From Bacteroidales bacterium (GTDB lineage Bacteria; Bacteroidota; Bacteroidia; Bacteroidales; GCA-2748055), in NCBI GenBank assembly GCA_029934875.1, contig JAOZLK010000214.1, forward strand, positions 1 to 7,351: DNA of 7,351 bases, read 5' to 3'. Positions within the stretch are counted from its first letter, which is position 1. The number at the start of each line of letters is the position of its first letter. Positions 1 through 6,220 of this stretch are shown here, one piece after another. Under the pieces are notes generated by a model, which had not been told where the DNA came from, ran no database searches, and was given only the letters and a program-made list of their open reading frames with translations. Position numbers and translations under genes: made by a program.

Positions 1-1403
1 TTAAAACCGATTGTGAAAGAGGTTACCTGGAATTCGACTTCAAAGAGGAAGTCTTCGGCTTCTGCTTCAACAATCTGCAGGCCTGTCAACTGTCCAACGG
101 TCAGGTTGGCTTTTCCTCCGCGGGATCCTGTAATTTTCGCAATTGGTGTAGGCAGGTCCTTCACCCTGAAATCCATACGGGTCATCAATTTTGAAACGCC
201 ATCGACCTTTGCATAAACACTTACGGTGGCCTTTTCACCCTGCACACCTGGTTTTACAATATATTCACCAGCCCTGGTCCTGCGTATGCTGTGTGGACTT
301 GTAATACGAGCTTCTACAGCACTTTCAGCCACACTTCCTGCAGAGATGGCCACCGGGTTATTCAAACCTCGGTAAAACACATTCATGGCCGTTGCAGAAA
401 TAGTAGCATTGGCTTCGGCCACCTCATACTCTGCTTTGAAAGGATGTTCGCTGATTTGCCCGTCGTTGTCCAGTTTTATGGTTCCGCCCCAACTCTTAAC
501 TCCAAGTGAGTTTGAGCTGGTGCTATAATGTCCCATACCCGCTACAACATCCAGTACCGTTCCATTACTCAGAACAATTTCCGGCATCTTGGTGGAATCG
601 TAGGCAGCAAGGAAAACCTGCGCTTTGTATTCCTGTCCGGGAAATACCAGGCTGCGATCAGCCATTACTACTGCCCTTACTGCATTGACAGGAATATCTC
701 CTGCTTCGATCTGGCCCATCAGGAAATTGAGCATTTCAGCTTCGGCATTCCTGACGTTTGCCTGCATATTCGAAAGCAGGGTGATGACCGAAGCAAGAGG
801 AAGCATCTCAAAATAAGTTGTTTCCCAGGTAGGAACCACTTTCTTGCCACCGTGCTCCAGGTGTACATCGGGAAGTTCGGTGGATAGAATTGCATCGATG
901 GCGCTAACCGTTCCGGCATACTTTTCACGATCGTCAATCATGGTAGTCAGGAACTCCCGGTATTCGATGATTTTCTCTTTGAGCTCAGAGGCTTTACCTT
1001 CGACAATCATTATCTGGGCAGGGATATCCATGTTATCCTTTGCCTGAACTTCGTCCCAATTCATCTCGCCATCCACGATTGCATCTTCCTCCTTTACTTC
1101 CAGGATGGAAATCTTACACTCATGCATGAATTCATATAGCGCATCGGAGCGGCTGTGAACCTGGTCTGATTTGTCTTTCCAATCGCCCACCTTAGCAGGG
1201 TTCAAAGCATAAGCTGTAGCAAAACCGTTATAAAGACTGGCATTTTTTGCAGCAAAATTCTTCGTGGTGGTAACAAGCCCTTCATCGACCAAAATGAAAG
1301 CATTCAATACCTCTTTGGACACATTCAATGCAAGCATTGCTGTCAGCACGAGGTACATCATGCCAATCATTTTTTGTCTCGGTGTTTCTTTACCGGTTCC
1401 CAT
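1..1403 (-). CDS. gldM: GldM/PorM, periplasm-spanning subunit of the T9SS/gliding motor (3' end cut off by window)
   Basis: Reading down from the ATG at 1401-1403, the frame is open to the window edge (467 codons), so the C-terminus and stop lie outside; GldM proteins are usually a little over 500 residues, so roughly 50 are missing. The N-terminus has the family signature: short cytoplasmic segment with TPRQKM (residues 7-12), one membrane helix at about 13-28 (IGMMYLVLTAMLALNV), then SKEVLNAF at 29-36. Arg9 matches the arginine that pairs with GldL in the motor. The rest is periplasmic: a helical first domain with the conserved LLSNMQANVRNAEAEML (209-225), then beta-rich domains carrying NVFYRGLNNPVAIS (341-354) and PTPIAKI (418-424). 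In the family, GldM dimers sit on GldL and reach the GldK/GldN ring, passing on proton-motive energy for secretion and gliding. It starts 22 bases after gldL, consistent with one operon. Confidence 0.95.
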   Translation of the reverse strand, partial: MGTGKETPRQKMIGMMYLVLTAMLALNVSKEVLNAFILVDEGLVTTTKNFAAKNASLYNGFATAYALNPAKVGDWKDKSDQVHSRSDALYEFMHECKISILEVKEEDAIVDGEMNWDEVQAKDNMDIPAQIMIVEGKASELKEKIIEYREFLTTMIDDREKYAGTVSAIDAILSTELPDVHLEHGGKKVVPTWETTYFEMLPLASVITLLSNMQANVRNAEAEMLNFLMGQIEAGDIPVNAVRAVVMADRSLVFPGQEYKAQVFLAAYDSTKMPEIVLSNGTVLDVVAGMGHYSTSSNSLGVKSWGGTIKLDNDGQISEHPFKAEYEVAEANATISATAMNVFYRGLNNPVAISAGSVAESAVEARITSPHSIRRTRAGEYIVKPGVQGEKATVSVYAKVDGVSKLMTRMDFRVKDLPTPIAKITGSRGGKANLTVGQLTGLQIVEAEAEDFLFEVEFQVTSFTIGF

Positions 1404-1425
1404 AGATCAGGATTAATAAATTGAA

Positions 1426-2388
1426 TTACTTTTTTCTGATGCTCATCGCGGAGAGCATATTCCCGTAAACACTGTTCAACTCGGACAAACTCTCGCTGAG
1501 CTTAACGATCTCGCTTTTGTATTTGTTTGTCTCCTCAACAGAGGCCTGGAGGTTAGTGATCATCTCATTCAGTCCCTTATAAACTCCCTGGGTGCCCTGA
1601 AGATGTCCCTGGCTTCCTTTGACCTGCTCTGAATAAGAGCTGTTCAGTTCAGCAAGGTTTTTGTTCAGTGCATCCAGCTGGCTGTTGAACTGTTTCTGAC
1701 TCTGGGAGATCTGCGTATGTTCTTGCTTAACCTCGCCTGACATTGCCTCGTAAGTGGCGGTGAGATTAGCACTGGAGGCGGCGAATTTATCCGCGATGTC
1801 CTTCCCTTTTTCATCAATAAGGCCTGCGGTATTCTTGTAAGAAGCTGCCAGGGTAGAGACCGACTCATTCAGTTCACCCGTATTGGTTCCATAGGCGGTG
1901 GCCACATTGTCCATGTTCTGGGCTGCTGATCCCATCTTGTCGAAATATTCTTTCGTTGCAAGCGAGGAAGAGGTGATGTCGCTGATTGTTTCTGTCGTTG
2001 AGGAAATGGTATTGAGATGCTTTCCTAAACTTCGAACATCCTCTGCATTAATCTGGGATTGCTGAAATAGTTCATCAAATTTCTGAAGTCCCACATTCCT
2101 GTCTGCAATGGCCTGCTCCTTGTACTCATCTACCTCATCGGGGTCGGACATACCGGCCAGTTCAGGATAAACAAGCGTCCAGTCGAGCTCCTCATGAAGT
2201 GGTTCGAAGGCTGAGAAGAAGAAGATTACTGCTTCAATCAACAGCCCCGCTGTAAGTGCAATCCCTGCACCATTCCAGTGCATGATTTTAAAAAGAGCTC
2301 CAATAATTACGATGGAAGCCCCGAAGCCATACAGCTTGGCTGTAAAATTCTTCCAGCCCGAACTTTGAACTATTTCTGTAATTCCCAT
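1426..2388 (-). CDS. gldL: GldL/PorL, inner-membrane subunit of the T9SS/gliding motor
   Basis: This 320-residue protein starts at an ATG (2386-2388) and ends at TAA. Two membrane helices are seen at about 18-38 and 42-61, followed by a long cytoplasmic tail. Polar residues stand inside these helices: Tyr20, Lys34 and His37 in the first (LFKIMHW at 32-38), Glu52 and Glu62 in the second (GLLIEAVIFFFSAFEP at 48-63). Their spacing matches the functional residues described for the GldL proton-driven motor, where the TM2 glutamate is the key site. Residues from about 90 on are rich in Q, S, E, K and L without further membrane segments and look like coiled coil. In the family, a GldL pentamer surrounds a GldM dimer and powers type IX secretion. 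The tail is about 100 residues longer than in Flavobacterium GldL and resembles PorL length. It lies 16 bases after gldK and 22 before gldM. Confidence 0.95.
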   Translation of the reverse strand: MGITEIVQSSGWKNFTAKLYGFGASIVIIGALFKIMHWNGAGIALTAGLLIEAVIFFFSAFEPLHEELDWTLVYPELAGMSDPDEVDEYKEQAIADRNVGLQKFDELFQQSQINAEDVRSLGKHLNTISSTTETISDITSSSLATKEYFDKMGSAAQNMDNVATAYGTNTGELNESVSTLAASYKNTAGLIDEKGKDIADKFAASSANLTATYEAMSGEVKQEHTQISQSQKQFNSQLDALNKNLAELNSSYSEQVKGSQGHLQGTQGVYKGLNEMITNLQASVEETNKYKSEIVKLSESLSELNSVYGNMLSAMSIRKK

Positions 2389-2404
2389 TATAACTTGTAT
2401 TTAA

Positions 2405-3793
2405 TTAATTGTCACCTAAGTAAGAACGTACACATCTGAATCCAATAAAGGATTTTGCTGAGTCCTGATATTCATAATCCCTTGTACTTACCTGGAGGTA
2501 GCGTGCAATGTCTTTCCAGGAACCGCCCCTGACCACCTTCCTTTTCATAACGGGTGGGTCATCAGGTTTAGCATTATAGTTGTAGTAAGGGTTCATATCA
2601 TGTGAAAACACATAGGCAGATGGATCATAAGCAGTTATGGTCCACTCGGCAACGTTGCCGGCCATATCATAGAGCCCGTATTCGTTAGGATTGCCCGAAT
2701 AGTGAGCCACTCTTGAGGGATACATAGATCCATCGTCGGTATAATTTCCGCGCAGGGGCTTGAAGTTGGCGATAAAACATCCGCTCATATTTCTGAGATA
2801 AACTCCTCCCCAGGGATACATGCTGTGGTCCAGGCCTCCCCTGGCGGCATATTCCCATTCAGCTTCGATGGGAAGCCTGTAGTCCTGAACGATGGGCTGA
2901 TTACTTCTTACAAGCGACCAGTTCAGGTATTGTGTTCTCCATATGCAGAATGCATTCGCCTGCTTCCATGTGATCCCCACAACTGGATAATTATCATAGG
3001 ATGGCGAGTTGAAGTACATATTGGTCATCGGCTCGTTGTACGAGTAGGTGAAGTCGGAGATCCAGACAAGGGTGTCGGGATAAACCAGAACCCAGTCCTT
3101 ATTTACAAAGGAAGACCTGCCTACAACTTCTTCCTGGGTGCCATCAGGCCTGGTAACTGTTCCTTCGTATTCCATGACAGGATTTGTGGAACCTCCTGAA
3201 TAGTCAAGTTTAAAGCGGTTGGTCGAAGAGGATGCTTGTCTCAGGTCCACCCAGTAGTAATTATAGATGAGTTTTGTGACATTCAGTTCTTTGGAAATGT
3301 AGGAGAGTCTGTCGGCTCCGCTGTAATATATTCCCAGGTCCTCAATGATCTGTGCTGTATTACCCTCTTTGTCTTTTTTGGGATCAATGGGCGCGCTCCA
3401 ATCGATAATGTATTCGCCATCCTTGTCTTCAAATGGCTGTTCTTCAGCGTCTTTCAGGGAAAACTGATCCGGGTCCTGAATGGCAAGTTCCTTCCTAATG
3501 ATGGAATCACGAACCCAGTGTACAAACTGCCGGTATTCATTATTGGTAATTTCAGTTTCATCCATCCAGAAGGCATCCACGGCCACAGTACGTGACATGG
3601 CGTTCTGAGTCCATGATACATCCATGTCGCTGGGACCCATTACAAAGGATCCATTAGGAATGGGGACCATTCCGTGAGGCACAGGTTCAGCGTAGGCCCT
3701 TCGACCCTCAACTCCCACGAGTTCACCGGTGTTGTAGGAACTACAACCAGCGATGATCGCTCCGATAAAAACAATAATCAAAATAGGTTTCAT
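2405..3793 (-). CDS. gldK: GldK/PorK, outer-membrane T9SS ring lipoprotein with FGE-like domain
   Basis: I chose the ATG at 3791-3793 (462 residues) because it puts a lipoprotein signal at the N-terminus: MKP, a hydrophobic stretch, then lipobox IAGC with Cys17 as the lipidation site. An in-frame ATG at 3821-3823 would add ten residues before the signal and is less likely. The body is a formylglycine-generating-enzyme (FGE/SUMF1) fold: MVPIPNGSFVMG (42-53), TNNEYRQFVHWV (83-94), YPVVGITWKQANAFCIWR (269-286), RLPIEAEWEYAARGG (306-320), YGLYDMAGNVAEW (372-384), RGGSW (422-426), GFRCVR (451-456). About 175 residues between the second and third motifs are an insertion relative to ordinary FGE. 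The two catalytic cysteines of true FGE are absent, so this is structural. In the family GldK forms a large periplasmic ring with GldN under the outer membrane. Neighbours porP and gldL fix the identity. Confidence 0.95.
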   Translation of the reverse strand: MKPILIIVFIGAIIAGCSSYNTGELVGVEGRRAYAEPVPHGMVPIPNGSFVMGPSDMDVSWTQNAMSRTVAVDAFWMDETEITNNEYRQFVHWVRDSIIRKELAIQDPDQFSLKDAEEQPFEDKDGEYIIDWSAPIDPKKDKEGNTAQIIEDLGIYYSGADRLSYISKELNVTKLIYNYYWVDLRQASSSTNRFKLDYSGGSTNPVMEYEGTVTRPDGTQEEVVGRSSFVNKDWVLVYPDTLVWISDFTYSYNEPMTNMYFNSPSYDNYPVVGITWKQANAFCIWRTQYLNWSLVRSNQPIVQDYRLPIEAEWEYAARGGLDHSMYPWGGVYLRNMSGCFIANFKPLRGNYTDDGSMYPSRVAHYSGNPNEYGLYDMAGNVAEWTITAYDPSAYVFSHDMNPYYNYNAKPDDPPVMKRKVVRGGSWKDIARYLQVSTRDYEYQDSAKSFIGFRCVRSYLGDN

Positions 3794-3840
3794 AGTACAA
3801 CGCTTAATAGGTTCTATAACCATTTAAATATAGCTAAAAA

Positions 3841-4779
3841 TTACAAAAATCTTAAACTCTTATACTTTTGCGGACTCTTGTCAACACTGAGATCGAAGCA
3901 ATATCGAACCGTTATTTCATGGGACCCGCTATTGTATCCCATCATAGGTGTAAGATCGAAATCATATGAATATCCAATCCCCAGCCCGTTCATCAAATCT
4001 ACACCCACAAGAATCGACATTGAACTTCTAACTGAATAAGAAACTCCACCCCAGAACTTTTTATTGTATCTCACATTCGTATTCAGATAGAGATTAGAAG
4101 ATTTTCCGTCCGTTTGAAGCATCAGTGAAGGGAGAATCTCGAACATGGGATTTGCGAGTTGTAAATTGTATCCTGCCATCAGATAATAATGCCTGTTGTA
4201 GTTAGCCTCGAAGTCCCTTTCATCACCACGGAACACCACGCTGCTATACAGGTGGCTGGCAGATACTCCGACGTACATATTTTCGGTATTGTAATAAATA
4301 CCCAGTCCCATGTCGAGCCCAAACCCGCTTCCTCCTGGTGGGATGGCAGGATCTGATGCGGGATCAATCACATCAGCACCATTCCATTCGGGCTCAATGG
4401 AAGGATTCGCCATGCCCACATTCACTCCGATGCCCAGGTTTCCATTTCCCACATCCATTCTGAAGGCATAGGAGGCACTGAAGATGAAATCATTGCTAAA
4501 GCCCAGCTGATCGTTCATAAGATTAACACCCACACCGTGTTTTCGTCCCAGCAGATTGAATGGCATATGAGCTGTGAAAGTAGTGGTGGTGGGAGCGCTG
4601 GGGAGGCCCGTCCATTGGTTCCTGAAGGCCGCAATAAGACAGATTTTATCACTGCTGCCCACTGCGCCCGGGTTGAAATAGGGCGACATGAGCATATTCT
4701 GTGTGAATTTAGGGTCCTGCTGGGCCAAAATTCCTACAGAAAGTGATCCAAAAACGATTATAAAAAGCAGTCTTTTCAT
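3841..4779 (-). CDS. porP: PorP/SprF family outer-membrane protein of the type IX secretion system
   Basis: From the ATG at 4777-4779 the protein has 312 residues. It opens with a signal peptide (MKRLL, hydrophobic core, likely cleavage around LAQ-QDP, residues 18-20). The mature start carries the PorP/SprF hallmark: QDPKFTQNM, NPGAVG (36-41), then AAFRNQWTGLPSAPTTT (50-66). After this come alternating polar/hydrophobic strands rich in G, Y and N, as in a beta-barrel (for example HYYLMAGYNLQL, 197-208), and a YKSLRFL end typical of the family. In-frame codon TTG at 4789-4791 would add four residues; the ATG is preferred because it gives a clean signal peptide. PorP is required for secretion in Porphyromonas, while SprF-type paralogues support individual adhesins or hold cargo at the surface. 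Position directly before gldK argues for the core PorP-like member, though PorP and SprF cannot be fully separated from sequence alone. Confidence 0.9.
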   Translation of the reverse strand: MKRLLFIIVFGSLSVGILAQQDPKFTQNMLMSPYFNPGAVGSSDKICLIAAFRNQWTGLPSAPTTTTFTAHMPFNLLGRKHGVGVNLMNDQLGFSNDFIFSASYAFRMDVGNGNLGIGVNVGMANPSIEPEWNGADVIDPASDPAIPPGGSGFGLDMGLGIYYNTENMYVGVSASHLYSSVVFRGDERDFEANYNRHYYLMAGYNLQLANPMFEILPSLMLQTDGKSSNLYLNTNVRYNKKFWGGVSYSVRSSMSILVGVDLMNGLGIGYSYDFDLTPMMGYNSGSHEITVRYCFDLSVDKSPQKYKSLRFL

Positions 4780-4922
4780 TAAGGCATTCAATTCTCCTCA
4801 GGGCTTTATCAGGCTTGCTTTTAAGCTAAGTAAAATAAGCAAAAATTGTCAGATCAAACAAATATTATTAACAGCCAATTGTTCATAACCCAGGGCTCTG
4901 TGCGGCAAATTACTAACGTTGA
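4780..4922 (-). promoter_or_regulatory. AT-rich gap upstream of porP, probable promoter/leader region
   Basis: This is the largest gap before the porP-gldKLM block and so the best place for its promoter. Read on the minus strand it holds two one-mismatch versions of the Bacteroidota -7 element TAnnTTTG: AATATTTG (4859-4866) and AATTTTTG (4840-4847). Neither has a convincing TTTG/TTG -33 partner at the usual spacing, so I do not fix a start site. GAGGAG at 4794-4799 resembles a Shine-Dalgarno sequence but is 14 bases from the preferred porP ATG and only 2 from the alternative TTG, so it does not decide the start. I see no hairpin plus T-run that would end transcription from the gene upstream. 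Confidence 0.3.
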
Positions 4923-6098
4923 TTAATCCATTTCATTTCCCAACCTGTGCAAATAACGCCACCAGCGTTCCGGTATCTCCTTTTTACAGGCCAACTGGTA
5001 ATCCTCATACGAGCATGAGACAAAAAAGTTGTGGTTTGTTGTAGGATTCTTTACAGGGATTTCCATCCACCACCTTTCTGAGAGGGTGCTTTTATGAAAG
5101 ATAATGTCGTGTCCGGCCGCATCGAGCTTGACGATGAATTTTTTAATATGTTCCGGGGTATCTACAGGATTTTCCTTTACACGGTGAGCCAGGCCATCAA
5201 GAAAATACCATGCTGCCTGGGCCGTGAGATGGGCGGTCTGATCATTCACGTCATTTGCGGGATCGAATTCGAAAAATCCAATATGGCGCACCTTTTCACT
5301 CAATCCGGCATAGCGGGTAATCTGGCAGAGTTCGTCGCCAAAAAAGCCATTGGGAGAGGGGATGGATGCTCCGGGGGCATCAGAATGCCTTACCGCGCCC
5401 AGGTCAATACTGATGTATTCACAATCACGAATCAAAGGTTCGGACAGTTTCATATCGCTGCGCGCCAGGCCCAGTCTGATACTTTCCAGGTAAGATTTCT
5501 CCAACTGAGCTACCTGGGCCTGGGTAATAAAGTAGGCCTGATGCCCAAGGTTGGTAAAACTGAATCGCTCCCTGAAATCGGGATTCAGGAGCTGATTCAG
5601 GTAATTTCTCGAGTGAAACTTTTCTGATGCTTCTGAAAAGTCCAGCATTGAATCAATGGTCAGCACATGGTGTAGTCCCGGCTCTTTTTCAAGGGCCAGA
5701 AAGATTCCCTTGCTGAGGTCCTGGGATCCTCCCAGTAACAGAGATATAATCCCCCGGCCATTTAATTCCAGGAGGACATCCCTGAGGGCAAAGTAACTGT
5801 CATTCACCGAAGCTCCGCTCTTGATGTTCCCCAGGTCGTAAATATTCAAATCCCGGTTTATGGCTGCCAGTTGATAAAGTTTATTCCTGACTGCGTCGGG
5901 GGCATCCTTGCTACCTTTAATAAAACCGTTGCGGTCTTCTGGAATTCCGATAATGGCAACCTGGTGTTTGTCCAGCTCCCGGATGGGTAGATCAGGGGTA
6001 TGGACTGAAATTTGATGACTGAAGGACTCGCTGTTCTCGATGTACTCAAATTGGGGCCGTTCAAGGCTGACAGGATCGAAGTATCCGTTTAAGTCCAT
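4923..6098 (-). CDS. Arginase/agmatinase/formimidoylglutamase-fold protein with altered metal ligands
   Basis: This 391-residue protein starts at ATG 6096-6098, the only plausible start (the next Met is residue 151), and ends at TAA. It follows the ureohydrolase plan: VAIIGIPED (47-55), GSKDAPDAVRNKLYQL (62-77), ISLLLGGSQD (118-127), LTIDSMLDF (146-154), YISIDLGAVRHSDAPGAS (228-245), GFFEFDP (274-280). In active arginases the two Mn ions are held by His (GGxH), Asp-His-Asp (DAHxD) and Asp-Asp (SxDxDxxDP). Here these read Gln126, Asp149-Met151-Asp153 and Asp232-Gly234, so both His and one Asp are gone; Glu277 remains. Annotation pipelines often call such proteins formimidoylglutamase, but hydrolysis by the usual mechanism looks doubtful. 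The tail after about 335 is Trp-rich (WW at 343-344 and 379-380) and not explained by the core fold. It sits between topA and the T9SS operon; no amino-acid catabolism genes are near. Its role is unknown. Confidence 0.8.
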   Translation of the reverse strand: MDLNGYFDPVSLERPQFEYIENSESFSHQISVHTPDLPIRELDKHQVAIIGIPEDRNGFIKGSKDAPDAVRNKLYQLAAINRDLNIYDLGNIKSGASVNDSYFALRDVLLELNGRGIISLLLGGSQDLSKGIFLALEKEPGLHHVLTIDSMLDFSEASEKFHSRNYLNQLLNPDFRERFSFTNLGHQAYFITQAQVAQLEKSYLESIRLGLARSDMKLSEPLIRDCEYISIDLGAVRHSDAPGASIPSPNGFFGDELCQITRYAGLSEKVRHIGFFEFDPANDVNDQTAHLTAQAAWYFLDGLAHRVKENPVDTPEHIKKFIVKLDAAGHDIIFHKSTLSERWWMEIPVKNPTTNHNFFVSCSYEDYQLACKKEIPERWWRYLHRLGNEMD

Positions 6099-6103
6099 GG
6101 TCT

Positions 6104-6138
6104 CGGTTATCGGTTATCGGTTATCGGTTATCGGTTAT
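6104..6138. repeat. Tandem repeat, five perfect copies of CGGTTAT
   Basis: Five identical 7-base units lie end to end and degrade into CAGTAAT and CAGTTCT at 6139-6152. On the coding strand of the downstream gene they read ATAACCG and end 5 bases before its ATG, where a ribosome-binding site would normally lie. A change in copy number would therefore alter the translation leader rather than the reading frame. Confidence 0.95.
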
Positions 6139-6160
6139 CAGTAATCAGTTCTTAGGTTTT

Positions 6161-6200
6161 AGTACCCAGTTCTCAGTATTGAACCTGAGAACTGGGTACT
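6161..6200. repeat. Perfect 16-bp inverted repeat (hairpin) after topA
   Basis: The left arm AGTACCCAGTTCTCAG (6161-6176) is the exact reverse complement of the right arm CTGAGAACTGGGTACT (6185-6200), with an 8-base loop TATTGAAC (6177-6184). On the minus strand the stem begins 20 bases after the topA stop, so it could fold at the 3' end of the topA transcript and act as a terminator or mRNA stabiliser. It is followed there by AAAACC rather than a T-run, so it is not a standard Rho-independent terminator. The arms are built from the same heptads as the surrounding repeat. Confidence 0.9.
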
Positions 6201-6220
6201 GAGTACTACGTACTGTATTG

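Larger units (their letters stand above)
6099..6220. other. topA-arginase-like intergenic region, almost wholly 7-base-periodic repeat
   Basis: The whole space between the topA stop and the next start codon is occupied by repeat sequence. From 6104 to about 6215 it can be laid out in 7-base steps: five CGGTTAT copies, then CAGTAAT, CAGTTCT, TAGGTTT, TAGTACC, CAGTTCT, CAGTATT, and then units of the opposite orientation (AGAACTG, GGTACTG, AGTACTA, CGTACTG). The left units share C/T-A/G-GT and the right ones ACT(G), so the region reads as two heptad arrays facing each other. No RNA gene, small ORF or insertion-sequence ends are seen. Any promoter or ribosome-binding site for the arginase-like gene must lie in this repeat or upstream in topA. 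Confidence 0.75.

Noticed and set aside
528..887. Plus-strand frames of 60-120 codons in the first 1.1 kb
   Set aside because: The complementary strand holds one uninterrupted GldM frame to the window edge, with conserved motifs, so these are shadows.
3794..3823. Longer gldK start at the ATG 3821-3823
   Set aside because: It would place ten extra residues including Lys, Arg and Cys before the MKP lipoprotein signal; the inner ATG gives a standard lipobox with Cys at 17.
5094..5627. Open frame of 177 codons on the plus strand
   Set aside because: It is antisense to the arginase-like gene, whose family motifs are clear on the other strand; no start-site support or recognisable motif.
6161..6200. 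Insertion-sequence terminal inverted repeats
   Set aside because: The arms are only 8 bases apart with no transposase between them, and no target duplication is seen; it is a hairpin inside a repeat.
6104..6215. CRISPR array or DnaA-box origin in the repeat region
   Set aside because: The units are 7 bases with no spacers, and TTATCGG lacks the CACA end of a DnaA box.
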